A DNA stretch of 64,000 nucleotides from Gari tellinella (GCA_922989275.2 OV277862.1:67717832-67781831), one strand, 5' to 3'; shown: positions 49,513-60,749, numbered from the stretch's first letter. Numbers and translations: made by a program. The notes: a model not told the origin generated them from the letters alone.

Positions 49513-49574
49513 TATTGCATTCATGTGACGTTTCCTTCCTGATTGCTTCCGAAGTACAAAATATGTTTACCAAA

Positions 49575-49618
49575 AGGTTTGGATCCAAATGAGATGCCGA
49601 GTTACCTGGCATCTTATT
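49575..49618. repeat. P2 left-arm fragment
   Basis: AAGGTTTGGATCCAAATGAG and GAGTTACCTGGCATC, cut at the following A element. Confidence 0.45.
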
Positions 49619-49710
49619 TTAACCTAATACCCCATAAAAACACCTTTTTATGCCTTTAATTTATTCCTACACGTCTTCAAATTGAGAAACAGGCTATTTT
49701 AATGGGTTAA
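49619..49710 (-). mobile_element. A-type internal-deletion derivative, 92 bp
   Basis: TTAACCTAATACCCCATAAA plus 40 bp of long arm joins directly to GTCTTCAAATTGAGAAACAG of the short arm and TTAATGGGTTAA. The whole palindrome and half the long arm are missing. Confidence 0.75.
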
Positions 49711-49765
49711 TCTAAATTGTTTTCAATGATCATGCATCACTTTACATTAATTACATGAGAAGAAT

Positions 49766-50018
49766 TTAACCAATTGTAACTCCTTAAATACAACTTTTAT
49801 GCTTTTACTCTAATTCTCCACTGAAGGAAATACTTCAAATTTATACAGTGATGAATCTGTACTGTAAGAAATATTTTCTTTATTCTAGTAGCTGGTATCT
49901 TAAAGCAAGCTGTAAGTAAAGCAGAATGCACCTTGGCTTATAGCACGTTCTGCTTTATTTTCAATCTGCTTTATGTGATCATCTGTCTTCAAAACTAAAC
50001 TATTGATTAATGTGTTAA
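49766..50018 (-). mobile_element. A-type MITE, diverged
   Basis: Long arm, P1 (about 49891-49974, apex ACCTTGGCTTATAGC) and short arm. TTAA at both ends but terminal sequence is worn. Confidence 0.7.
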
Positions 50019-50088
50019 GTAAGTTCCTTATTTATTACATATATATAAGCTTTAGCATTACTGAAAATTTAGCTCCCCAAAAACTTAA

Positions 50089-50338
50089 TTAACCCGTTAC
50101 CACATAGCCTGTTTCTAGTTTTAATGAAACATGATCACTTAAAGTAGGTTGAAAGTAAAGCAGATGCGCCTTATGGTGCATTCTGCTTTTCTTTCAGCCT
50201 GCTTTAAGCTATTATCTGCAAGGAAGTATAAACTATTTCTAATGATACATATTTATGACTGTATAAAGGGGAAAAATTTCTTCAGTGGAGGAATAAATTA
50301 AAGGCATAAAAGGGTGTATTTATCGAGTAATGTGTTAA
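50089..50338 (+). mobile_element. A-type MITE
   Basis: TTAACCCGTTACCACATAG to GAGTAATGTGTTAA. P1 is at about 50139-50207 (apex GCCTTATGGTGC). Confidence 0.82.
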
Positions 50339-50815
50339 GTTATCTATAGTTGCACAGTTCAAACACACAGTGATTCTCTTCCTGTTTGAAATCTAAATCC
50401 ACAAAATTCCTTCCATTCCATTTTCCAGCTATCATTCTTGAAATCTAAATTTTAAATATAAATGATAATATAACAGTTTAAAAAGCTTTTATAATAAATT
50501 TAAAACATATATCCATAACAAAACCATCAAACAAATCCACCCCTATCTGTTTCTGTACTTTTTCAAGTATGTGCCCATGAATTTTCAATAACATTATAAT
50601 CACATAATATTCTAAACAGGAGTGAATCAGATAACTTTGAGTGTTACATGAAGAACATTGTTCACAGCAACTGTGGTGAGAAAACTAGAAATTTGACTCC
50701 CCCCTGTCCGCCAGAAGTATGGTCATTCCAGTGGCTGGCAGCCATACAATGAAGGGACATTATAATTTATAACCCCTGTGAAAAGTGTTCAAGAATTTTA
50801 GAATTTTCATAAAAG
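50339..50815. other. Unassigned AT-rich sequence
   Basis: TGAAATCTAAATCCAC and TGAAATCTAAATTTT occur near 50386 and 50438. No gene or element was recognised. Confidence 0.4.
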
Positions 50816-51083
50816 TTAACCTATTACTCAATAGCATTTTTCTAAATTTGAAGACAATTAAAAGGACCACTTAAGCAGGTTGAAAGTTACATATAAAGCA
50901 GAATGTGCCTTGAGGCACATTCTGCTTTACTTTCAGCCTGCTTTAAGCTATCATCTGCTAGGATATTGAAAATATTTCATCTGGTATGTTTTCATTTACT
51001 ATATAAAGTGAAACTAGTTTCTTAAGTGAAGGAATAAATTAGAGGCGTAAACAGGTGTTTTTATGGAGTAATTAAAAGGTTAA
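50816..51083 (+). mobile_element. A-type MITE
   Basis: TTAACCTATTACTCAATAGC opens. The left P1 arm carries an extra TACATAT (about 50888), and the apex is GCCTTGAGGC. The right terminus is GGAGTAATTAAAAGGTTAA. Confidence 0.78.
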
Positions 51084-51135
51084 ATGCATTATAGAATGAG
51101 GAAATCACTGATAGTGATAAAATATAGGAGGCAGC

Positions 51136-51519
51136 TTAACCCATTACCCCATAAATATGTGTTTTACCCCTTTAATGTATTCCTACACAGAAGAATAAAG
51201 TTTGAATTATAAAGTGGTGAATATAATCCCCAAGAAAAAGTTTCAGTATCTTAGCATAGTGTAGCTTAAATCAGGCTGAATGTAAAGCAGCATGCACCTT
51301 AAGAGGCATTCTGCTTTACTGTCAGCATGTTTTAAGCTTACATACATCTGCTAGGATTTAGAAAATATTTCTTGATACATTTTTAAGACTGTATAAATTG
51401 GAACTATTTTCTTCAGAGGAGGAATAAATTAGAGGCGTAAAAACGTATATTTATGGGGTAATGGGTTAAGTGGTCATCAGTCTTCAAAACTAGAAACAGG
51501 CAATTGAGTAATGGGTTAA
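51136..51519. mobile_element. Chimeric A-type element with two long arms and one short arm
   Basis: A minus-type long arm (TTAACCCATTACCCCATAAA) and P1 (about 51265-51335) are followed by a plus-type long arm ending GGGGTAATGGGTTAA at 51469. Directly after this comes a minus-type short arm (GTGGTCATCAGTCTTC to GAGTAATGGGTTAA). The middle terminus occupies the shoulder TTAA of the first element. Confidence 0.75.
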
Positions 51520-51654
51520 AGCAATATGAAAGTTAACCAGAAAGCTTTTCAAACTCATAAATAAGCTAAGTCAAAACTGTTGTTTTGCATTAAGTTGTCA
51601 CAAACCTTAATGTCTGCCAATTAATTTAACTCATGAAGATAGGTTTAATGAGAG

Positions 51655-51715
51655 GCTGCTTATAATGCAGGATGAAGTGAATGCAGAAAGCATCTAAAGC
51701 AGGTGATTGCTTAAT
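51655..51715. repeat. E-type palindrome fragment
   Basis: TAATGCAGGATGAAGTGAAT and GCAGGTGATTGCTTAA remain. Confidence 0.35.
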
Positions 51716-51950
51716 GGAGCCAAAAACAATGTAGTAATGTAGAAATCTCGAATGGAAACTATTCTTAGAGAGGATCCTTGTAGCAACATTACAGCAGTAT
51801 TTCCTAGACTATACATAGACTATTTACATAAGAATACAGCCTAGTAATCACTGTCACAAATTATTCTAACTTACTAAGTCTATTATCACTTCCAGACAGT
51901 TCTATAATGAGATTGAGATATCGTCACAACCCTATTCAGCTCCGAATTCA

Positions 51951-51972
51951 GAGCTCCAGATAAGAGTGCATA
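51951..51972 (+). mobile_element. D-type terminus fragment
   Basis: CAGAGCTCCAGATAAGAG matches the D end and is cut by the following A copy. Confidence 0.5.
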
Positions 51973-52352
51973 AACCATTTCCCCATAAATACACCTTTTT
52001 ACGTCTCTAATTTATATTTTCATCTTAGAAAATAGTTCAACTTTATACACTTATGGATATGCATGATAAGAAATATTTTCTATATCCTAATAGATGGTAG
52101 CTTAAAGCAGGCTGAAAGTAAAGCAGAATGTGCCTTAAGGTATAAGAATTTTATCATTTGAAATACTTTGATCGATCATTATTTGGAGCCTGACCAATTA
52201 AGGAAGATGCAGGGTCAGACCCCAATCCTTTGCCCTCAAAGCCAACATTGCAAAAATACTGATCAGGTAACACCTAAACTGTAAATCAGCTAATAAATAT
52301 CTGGTCACAGCTTAAGAACTTCTGCTTTACTTTTAACATGCTTTAATAGAAA
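51973..52352 (-). mobile_element. A-type MITE with an insertion at its palindrome
   Basis: AACCATTTCCCCATAAATAC and the long arm lead to the left P1 arm, which ends GTGCCTTAAGG near 52140. About 175 bp of unrelated sequence follow before CTTCTGCTTTACTTTTAAC resumes. The short arm is reduced to TAGAAATAG at the border of the next element. Confidence 0.6.
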
Positions 52353-53141
52353 TAGTCCGGAGGATAAGCAAAAAATCGTGCATTTTTTGATACACCTATG
52401 AAATTTGGCACACAGTTCACCTAGCACCTACAATGTCATTTAAAAACGGGACCCCAGCTCAAATCTTCCTGTGGCCAAAGTGGCGGCCATTTTTCAAAAT
52501 GGCGGACTCAAATTTTAAATGATTTTATCTTTTTGTTAATAGAAATGCTAGAAAGCATGTTTTTGTGTCTATATCTATGTTTTTATTGTAAGAAACAATC
52601 TATTTAACGAAACATCTATAATTTTTATACTTGTTGTACTGTATGTTGGAAATATACAAGAGTTATGGCCCTTGACGTCTACAAATAAATGTTTTTTAAA
52701 AGGCTAAACTTCCTCTTCTCACAGGGTTCTCCCTCGAATTTGTTAAAACTACCAAGAGTGGTTCAACATGACATGCTGTTGTAAATCTGCTAATTGCGTT
52801 ATGCTTAAACCTTTTTTGCCAGAGTTATTGCCCTTGACGTGAGCAAATAAAATAGTATGTTGTGCACCAACCGTCTTTAAAGAAGTCCTAAATAGAAAAC
52901 TATTTGGCCAATTTCATTAAAATTTCATATATATCTTTCTTTGACAATGTTCTATTAAATGTCTCGAAATGTCGATTATCTAAATAAAATTGTCGTTGCC
53001 ATAGCAACCAATTGAAAAAATCTTTTAAAACTCATTTTTCAAGACATTTTGGGTCCAATTTTAATTATATATCTTTATTTATGATAAATGACTCACTGTA
53101 TACGAGAGCTCTTGAAATTATTCGCCTCGCTTGAAAAACAT

Positions 53142-53990
53142 GGCGGCCAGTGGGTGGGGTAAATTCTCTTATATTGCCATAACAACCAAATGACTCCAAT
53201 TTTAACAATCTTTTTGTATGGGACCTCTATTTTGATTTGTTATTTTGCGCAAACGATCCTCTAGTGACCTATTTTAAATATTTTTTGTTATTTCTATCTT
53301 AGCTTATCAATCATGGCCGCCAGTGGGTGGGGATATTTTCCTAAAATGGCCAGTGTAACCAATGGAAACACACTTTTAACATGTCATTGTCTGAAACCCC
53401 TGTGCTGATATGATATTTTTTAATAAAAATGATTCATTAGTGAACCACTTCAATAATTCTTGCAAAAATTTTCTTAGCTCATAAAACATGACCGCCAGTG
53501 GGTGGGGAAAGTTTTCCTTATATGGCCATAACTACCAAAACAAACAACCTTTAAAAAAAAATTGTCCGGAACCATTATGGTGATTTCTTTTACACAATTG
53601 ATCCACTAGTGATGTACTTCTATATTTTTTCAACTAATTTTCTTAGCTTAAAAAAAAAATGGCCGCCAGTGGGTGGGGTAAGATTTCCTTATTTGGTTAT
53701 ACCAAAACTTTGATGATTCTCTTGTCTGAAATCTCTGCTCAGATTTGTTTTAATACAAATGATCCACTAGTGACCCACTTCAATAATTTTTTAATGTTTG
53801 TCTTAGCTTATCTAACAAGGTGGCTTCAGGGTCGGGTAAGATTTCTTAATATGGTCATAGGGGACAACCAAATGAAACAAACTTGAATAATATTATTGTC
53901 TGGAACCTTTGCTCTGATTTGTTTTAATACAAATAATCCACTAGTGACCCACTTCAATATTTTTTTTAAATGTTTTCTCAGGCTCAAATA
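53142..53990 (+). repeat. Tandem array of about 173-bp units
   Basis: GGCCGCCAGTGGGTGGGG starts at 53142, 53315, 53489 and 53661, and a diverged copy begins near 53817. Units share GATCCACTAGTGACCCACTTC and ATGGCCATAAC. A further worn unit head occurs near 54240. Confidence 0.85.
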
Positions 53991-55925
53991 ATTCCTTTAT
54001 AATCATTTATGTGATCATTGGAACCAAAAGAAACAAACTTAAAAACTATTATTTTCAGACACTACTGGACCGATTTTAATATAATTTTGTACAAGTTACC
54101 TTTTGGTGACCGGCTACCTAATTTCGTCAGATACCCCCTTGTTATTTTATCTTATATAATTTTACACAAGTTATTTTTGGGTGACCTTCTACCGGATTTC
54201 GTGAAATATAGTTCTGTTTTCTATCGTACAAATATATACCTGCCAATGGGTGGGGTAAGCGTTCCTTACATGACGTTGGTGAAACCTGTGAAACTCTTTT
54301 TGACAGACACTTCTGTCCCTATTACAATATAATATTACACAAATGATCCTTGGTTGACTTTTTACCAGTTATTTATTCGAAGACGTACAATGTTGAAGTA
54401 TGGCAGTATTGTTCGTCCGTCTGTCCGATAGACAACATATATCTGTCTATCCGGTTTGCTTACACGATAACTCGAATTCCTTTTGCAAAGTTTCATCATG
54501 TATGCACTTCGCTTCATTACCTAAATAGTTTGAACAATTTCATATATTGCTACCTTTTGATGTATTTTATTGAATGTTTTCCTTTATTGCCAAATAAAGA
54601 CATAAGGTAGAAAAGCAGGAACGTACGTTTTCATCTTTCTTAATTCGTCTCTAAATCCGTATAGTATTTTTAAAAAAAAAAGCAATCATGTTTAAAACAC
54701 ATTACGTGTTATGTTTTTGTCTTTTAAATCAAAGATAATCTTGCCACGTGGCTAAATATGAGCATTATCTAGAGAATTTGGTTACATGTAATGAAAACAT
54801 TGCCTGTTCAGGCGAAAATGCGATCCAATTTTAGTCGATTTCATCATATACTTGATACGACAATTCATTCTCCAAAGCGTATAAAACATGGCCCCCAGTG
54901 GATGAGAAGACGTTACTTATATCGATAAAGTAGCCAATTGAAAACATTGTTATTTGAAACCTATGAACTAATTTTCCAAAATAGTCATTTAATTACTTGC
55001 CATCAAAATCGTTAGATTCATGTTCATATTTGAGCCGCCAGTTGATTGGGTATGTTGTCATTATATATCTGAAGTGAAAACTTTAAAAAGTCCTTTCATT
55101 TGAACCATTTTGCCGGTTTTGCACAAAATATTTCTTTGATAACCTTTGTAGCAATTTTTGTCAGACACTGTTCGTAAATTAAACCAAGAGAACCATGGTC
55201 ATATATTATTCATTGAATCATTGTAAAACACTACCATTGAGTGTCTTTCATATAGGTATATGTAAAACAAACAAAACATTCATGGATTCTTTAAAAGATG
55301 ACTCCGTGGTAGGAAAAATGTTCGTCCTAGGTCTATTACTTAAACAATCCTGGTAAATGTCTACTACGAGATGCTTTACGAGCAATGTTCGAAGCGCATT
55401 GCAAATGGTAGTGACACAACAATTTCCACAAGGAATTTTCAGCAGGTTTCTACATAAAGTTACATCCTATCATAATTGTTTCAACAAGTTGTCATTATTT
55501 CAACATGGACAGATAAATCAACCACTTCATCAAAAACTGAATATGAAAAATGTGTAAAACTCGGTTAAAAGAGCTTTTTGCCAACATAACCAGAGATGCT
55601 TGGTCTTCTTAGAGGTGGTTTGCAGATGAAGAAAGACATCTGATTGCACTGTAGAGTATGGTCTTAATGCCAAATAATCAGGTTGGTCAAAAACAGGAAC
55701 ATGTGAAAAAAAATGATGTTTGATATAAAGTATGTGATATTGCAAGCATTATTGGCAATTAACTATCATTTTGTTTTAAACGATATCTGCTAAGTGGGTA
55801 CTCCATATTTGACTTAAAACTAAAAATGGTTACATGTTGAAACTGACAAAGGATTGCACAAGTGTCCCCAAGATACGACTAAATGGTATTGGAAACTGTT
55901 GAAAAAGTAACCTAGGTGTATTTGA

Positions 55926-56144
55926 TTAACAAGCGAGAAAGGTTAGGAACAAATATGGAATGCCAATAGTTGCAAAATACACGTTGAGTGCAAAGAAAGT
56001 TTTGAATGCCGTAATCTTCAGTACAGAGTACAACAAAAAAGGTAGACGTATGACTAATAGGTAAAACCATGCTGTTATCTTTAAAACATAGAACAAGTAC
56101 TTCCAGGAACGTAAAGCCGGTAAATACTGTGATACCGCATACAC
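55926..56144 (-). CDS. Possible coding exon, hydrophobic protein segment
   Basis: A minus-strand frame of 72 codons ends in TAA. It is rich in aromatic and aliphatic residues broken by short basic turns (LRSWKYLFYVLKITAWFYLL, then FLLYSVLKITAFKTFF), consistent with two or three membrane-spanning helices. Codon third positions are mixed and the frame stays open a further 13 codons upstream of the ATG. A CACCAG just upstream could be an acceptor but lacks a pyrimidine tract. It lies in the non-repetitive middle of the 5.9-kb TIR element. No protein family was recognised, and an overlapping shifted frame is also open. Confidence 0.28.
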   Translation of the reverse strand: MYAVSQYLPALRSWKYLFYVLKITAWFYLLVIRLPFLLYSVLKITAFKTFFALNVYFATIGIPYLFLTFLAC

Positions 56145-56323
56145 TTATTATTTCCAAGATCTGGTGAGTTTTGTTTGGTTGTTAACGTCTATTTTTGCCT
56201 TATATTGGCTAATAAGACATCGTAGGGAGAGGACAGTGTATACAAAAACCCGGGCGCGATTCCCTACTCTTATTACAGTCAGAGTTCTCTGGTTCTTTCA
56301 TATGCCTAATGTAAAGCAATTAA

Positions 56324-56509
56324 AAAGCACTGATTCATTGGACCTTGGTTTTTATAAACTCGCTTCCCCCAAGATCTAGTGTCATAAGACTTATATCTGT
56401 TTCCAAACTGGTTAGGAACAATTCTGGTCGAAAACCTCTAACGCGACAACGTCTCGGGTGTGGGTGTCCATCAGACCCTCCAAAGTTTAGCCTGATCAGT
56501 TTTCATTGA
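56324..56509 (+). CDS. Possible coding segment without ATG
   Basis: A plus-strand frame of 61 codons opens after a TAA and ends in TGA. Its last part reads RQRLGCGCPSDPPKFSLIS. A GTAAGT lies 27 bases beyond the stop, in another frame. It could be an exon or chance. Confidence 0.15.
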   Translation, partial: KALIHWTLVFINSLPPRSSVIRLISVSKLVRNNSGRKPLTRQRLGCGCPSDPPKFSLISFH

Positions 56510-57154
56510 CGCTTTCCAGAAACGAAACCGTAGACTTGTAAGTTATCATCTCTTATCATTGGGGACATTTTGAGGGTATGAAGACTCGAACAATACATGA
56601 TACTTTTCGAACTGTTATCGTACACAAACTATCTAAGATTTTGCGCTGTAGATTTTGAGTAGAATACTTCTATTTTGTTTACAAGTATTATACGTCTATG
56701 TATAATTAGTGACCCAGGGTAGGTCCAGTATTCTCCCGTATGCTTTGATTTTGACAAGTTTGGTAGAAGTCTAGAATATAATGGTAATGCCAAATATCTA
56801 AGACCAGTGACACTTTATTCTAACCAGAATATATTATTTTATTGCGATGGAAACCAGGTTTCATGCATGGTACAACTTAGCTTCTAATTTTCTGTACGAA
56901 TCCAAATTTTGAATATCGATGCCTATTTTCTTTTAAACACATTAGTTTGCAGATTGGAAGGCAAGTGAATGTACGTTTGTACGTACATACGGATGAACAA
57001 CAGTAACATTATATGAACCACACTTCTACGTGGCATGACATTAAACGCATACACATTGTAATTTTTGTTTACTTCGTTTCATACATAAACTCTAAAATTC
57101 TATATTTATATTTTGAGACAATTTCTTTTATCACTTATTTAAAAAGTTATTTTT

Positions 57155-58100
57155 GCGTAAAATGGCTGCCGTTTTAGTATTTTTACGTAAATTGGCTGCA
57201 ATTTTTATTTTTCTTCATCAAAATATAGACTTGTGTTTATATTTGAATTCCTTGACCCTGAAAACATAGGTATAGAGGTCAACATTTACTTTCTACCGCT
57301 ATGATTAAACAAGCTACATGGATTTGAAATTTGAAATGACGGCCATTTTAGAAAATGCCGCCTTAGCTTCCATACGTAAAATCTGATTAAGGTCTAATTC
57401 CTGAATCAATAACATTAGAACAAAAAGTGTGTTTTCATTAAATTCATTATGTGAATAATGTGAATAATTCCATATTTTAATTTGGAAACAAAATATTTGA
57501 TATTTACTAATATTTAGTTTATTTTACGTAAAATGGCTGCCATTTTAGTAATTTGTACGTAAATCGGCAGCCATTTTGACCTTTCTTCCTCAAAATACAG
57601 TTTTGTTTTTATATTTTAATTCATTGACCCGGAAAATATAGGTATAGCTGCCAACATTTAATTTATATCCCTATTAATATCAAAAATTGAAATGGCGGCC
57701 ATTTTTTAATTGCCCGCCACAGTCGACATTGATCAAATCTGACCGGGGTCTGATTTTTAAATAAACCATTATAGGTCAAAGTTAGTGTGTGTCAAATTTC
57801 TTGAAATTCGTCAACTCTGTTTTTCAATTTCTTTTTCTTTGAGAGGATGTATTTTATTTTTCTTACTTATTTTCTGGTAAAATGACTGCATTTTCAATAA
57901 TTCTTTTTGATAAAATGGCAATCATTTCATTTTTTACTTCAAAATACGGACTCGTGATTATATCTGAACTCAATGACCCTAAAAACAGAGGTATAGATTC
58001 CGACATTAACTTTCTACCCCTATTATTAAACGAGCTACAAAGATTTGAAAATTGAAATGGCGGCCATTTTTAAAATGGCCGCCACAGTCACCATAGGTCA
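57155..58100 (+). repeat. Tandem array of about 360-bp units
   Basis: AAAATGGCTGCC(G/A)TTTTAGTA begins near 57160 and 57529, and a diverged copy near 57885. Units share TGACCC(T/G)(G/A)AAAA(C/T)A(T/G)AGGTATAG and the palindromic ATGGCGGCCATTTT block. The last block is part of the right inverted end. Confidence 0.8.
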
Positions 58101-58239
58101 AATCTGACTGGGGTCCCGTTTTTAAATAAACCGTAATAGGTCAAAGTAAGGGTGTGTCGAATTTCATAGGTGTATCAAAAAATGCACGATTCGGCCCAAA
58201 ACCGTCCTTAATCCTCCGGACTAAAACCTTTGCTTCTTC

Positions 58240-58400
58240 ATTTTAAAGACCGGCACCCACTTAAAGCAATTATTCTGTTTTACCTTAAGCTACCATCTGC
58301 TAGGATATAGAATATAACTTTGTATGTTGTACATTCCCTGAGTGGAACTTTTTCCTTCAAAGGAGGAATAAATCAAAGATGTAAAAGTAAGGTTTTAACC
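58240..58400 (+). mobile_element. A-type MITE fragment
   Basis: CACCCACTTAAAGCAATTATTCTG is followed after 58262 by TACCATCTGCTAGGATATAG and a long-arm end GGAGGAATAAATCAAAG. Palindrome and termini are largely missing. Confidence 0.5.
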
Positions 58401-58411
58401 TGTACTATGCC

Positions 58412-58661
58412 TTAACTCTTTGCTCCCTGAAACTTTAAATGGACAATTCCAGTTTCCATTTTAGTCAAGTCCATTTCTGACTTTTAAGGGTTGTTTTTGT
58501 CAATGTTTGGCATTATGACAAACAGTGAAGACCCTGATCAGAGGGCTCCTTTCGGAGCCCTCTGATCTGGGCCTTCACTGTTTGCACAGGACAAGTGTAC
58601 TTCTCACATGTATACTGTTTGAAAAGACGCCTATATGCGGGACTAGGGTTCAAAGGGTTAA
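58412..58661 (+). mobile_element. C-type MITE, intact
   Basis: TTAACTCTTTGCTCCCTG to GGTTCAAAGGGTTAA. Palindrome at 58518-58584 (apex GGGCTCCTTTCGGAGCCC) with the CCTGATC/CCAGATC arm difference. Confidence 0.9.
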
Positions 58662-58901
58662 AACCATCTTCAGTTACTTTTGCAGAGGAATTGTTTACCT
58701 CTTTCATCATCAAGGACCTATACCAGCATTTAAAATACACTCATTAAATTTGCAAGCAGGGTCTACACTGTTTAAATTTCTTATCTAGACCAGTAATTAT
58801 TAAACTACCCAAAATTCCAAGTAAACTGGTTCATGCTTTGGTAACTAAAATGATCCACAAGGGAATTTTTTAACCCATTAGAGTTACTTAGTGTTGAAAG
58901 G

Positions 58902-59105
58902 TTAACCCATTACCCCATAGCCTGTTTCTATATTTGAAGACAGATGATCACTTAAAGCATTCTGCTTTACTTTCAGCCTGCTTTAAGCTATAATCTGCTA
59001 GAAAATAGAAAATATTTTTCATGTAATATATTCCTGACTGTTTAAATTGGGAATATATATTTTCTCTAGTTGAGGAATTAATTAATTTATGGGATAATGG
59101 GTTAA
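58902..59105 (+). mobile_element. A-type MITE lacking the left palindrome arm
   Basis: TTAACCCATTACCCCATAG opens. CACTTAAAGC joins directly to ATTCTGCTTTACTTTCAGCC. GGGATAATGGGTTAA closes. Confidence 0.82.
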
Positions 59106-59252
59106 TATGTCAAAATGTTTAAATATTTTGGGTTATTTGAAATGGTCTATGGCAAGAAATGTTTATTTGTATCCAGGTATTCCAGTGAGAAGTATTGATA
59201 CTAGAAAAAATGGTAAAATCTGATCAACCTCATGTGCACAGACCTATGTTAG

Positions 59253-59307
59253 AATGGAGAAATAAACCAAAGATGTAAAAGGGTGTATTTATGGGATAAT
59301 GGGTTAA
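59253..59307 (+). mobile_element. A-type right-end fragment
   Basis: GGAGAAATAAACCAAAGATG to GGGATAATGGGTTAA. Confidence 0.6.
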
Positions 59308-59763
59308 ATAAATGATGAAGAATTCAGAGACGGCACAGATCAACCTACCTGCACTCTCAGTAGTACTATTTTACTCTCAGAGTCTTACATTCATTAAATC
59401 ACCTGCCAGTTAATAATTATTTTCCTGTTAAATGATCAATTTTTGGCATCTATTCATTCGTAACGTTTTCCCGAACTAAAGTTTCAAGTTTCAGAAGCAT
59501 TTACTACGTAAAAGCTTTGATAAAAATCGACATTTTTTCCTGCCTTATAATTTCAATTTAATATCAAACTGGTTAAGCTGTACCCATTTGTAATCTCACT
59601 TTGTATCCCTAATAGAGAAATCTTCTACTGTTATCAATGCACACTGATAATCTCAAATCTACAAGCTAATTCAATTTCTCTCCAATGTCTGAAATACAAT
59701 CAAAACACTGTTGAAAAACAATTAAAACCAATGAAGAATAATAAGCCAAATTTTAGAGATATC
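59308..59763. other. Unassigned AT-rich sequence
   Basis: No element or gene was recognised. Confidence 0.4.
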
Positions 59764-59923
59764 TTTACCCATTACCCCAAATATATGCCTTTTAACACCT
59801 TTGATATAATTTCCTCCACAGAAGAAAATAATTCCAATTTAAACAGTCATGGATATTTACCATAAAAATATTTTCTGTATTTTAGCAAATGGTAGCTTAA
59901 AGCAGGCTAAAAGTAAAGCAGAA
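59764..59923 (-). mobile_element. A-type MITE left part
   Basis: ACCCATTACCCCAAATATATG and the long arm continue to GCAGGCTAAAAGTAAAGCAG, then stop before the axis. Confidence 0.65.
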
Positions 59924-59929
59924 GGTAAA

Positions 59930-59985
59930 AGCTTAAAGCAGTACAAAAGTAATTACTTTATCCTGCATTAAGCAATCTGTCTTTA
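59930..59985. repeat. E-type palindrome fragment
   Basis: GCTTAAAGCAGTACAAAAG and TACTTTATCCTGCATTAAGC form reduced arms. Confidence 0.4.
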
Positions 59986-60229
59986 GCCAACGCATATTAT
60001 TTTGAAAAACAGCATGTGTTTATCTGTTACAAACATGCACCATGGGTTCCATTAATACCTGCTATTCAGGTTCTCACCTAATCAAAATATTTACACAACA
60101 TTTTCTCTCAGCTATTCGGCAGATCAGGCTTTATTTTTAGCCTCGTTATCAATGATGGAATGCTTTTTGTTTTATCTTATCCTGGAAATCGCCAGGAATC
60201 AGTGCATACTCAGCAGCCACTCTTTACAC

Positions 60230-60426
60230 CAGGGCTCCAGATAAGGGGAGCTAGTATTTCAAAAACTAAAATCTTTATTACAGCTTTAAACCCTATGGTG
60301 TCACTACTCATTAGAATCGTCTCAATGAGACGATTCTAATGAGTAGTAACACTATAGGATTTGATGCAAAAATAAGTGAGAAAATGCTGGATTTGTGCAG
60401 TTTACTCCCCCTTATCTGGAGCCCTG
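60230..60426. mobile_element. D-type hAT-like MITE, intact
   Basis: CAGGGCTCCAGATAAGGGG and CCCCTTATCTGGAGCCCTG are flanked by perfect 8-bp repeats CTTTACAC at 60222-60229 and 60427-60434. The palindrome core is GTCTCAATGAGAC. Confidence 0.9.
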
Positions 60427-60460
60427 CTTTACACACTATGATTGTTAATAGACTGTTCCC

Positions 60461-60600
60461 AGTGCTCCAGATAAGGTGCGTACGTGCGTTTTCCCGCATT
60501 GTTTTTGGAGAGAAACGCATTTGAAATGACAATCCATGCGTACAAAAACGCACAAAGAAAATTGCGTACGCATTTCAAATATTTAGTTGCGAGTAACAAA
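60461..60600. repeat. GCGTACG-rich inverted repeat beside a D terminus
   Basis: AGTGCTCCAGATAAGG matches a D end. It is followed by TGCGTACGTGCGTTTT and, 70 bp on, AAAACGCACAAAG and TTGCGTACGCATTTC, which can pair. Confidence 0.45.
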
Positions 60601-60749
60601 CGGTAGACTGGGCATCACTTTTGCGCATTTGATGGGTTAGAACTACGTTATTTACTTAATAAAAAAAATAACTTCAAACCAGTCCGTATTTTAAGTGAAA
60701 TGTTTACCCTAACACCGTTCGCTGTTTAAATTAGTTTCGCACCTGCAGT

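Larger units (their letters stand above)
52353..58223. mobile_element. 5.9-kb TIR element with two internal tandem arrays
   Basis: TAGTCCGGAGGAT at the left is matched by ATCCTCCGGACTA at the right, and similarity of the inverted ends extends about 180 bp inward (AATCGTGCATTTTTTGATAC, TTTAAAAACGGGACCCCAG, GTGGCGGCCATTTT). The flanks are consistent with a TA target. Inside are an array of 172-174 bp units (53.1-53.9 kb), a second array of about 360 bp units (57.1-58.1 kb), and a 2.5-kb middle with short open frames. No transposase, polymerase or integrase motif was recognised, so it is called non-autonomous. Confidence 0.75.

Noticed and set aside
53659..54332. Plus-strand frames of 75 and 104 codons in the 53-54 kb region
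   Set aside because: They lie in or beside the 173-bp tandem array and are open in some units only.
52353..58223. Polinton/Maverick identity for the 5.9-kb element
   Set aside because: It is far shorter than Polintons, no polymerase, integrase or capsid motif was seen, and the inverted ends do not begin AG with 6-bp duplications that I could verify.
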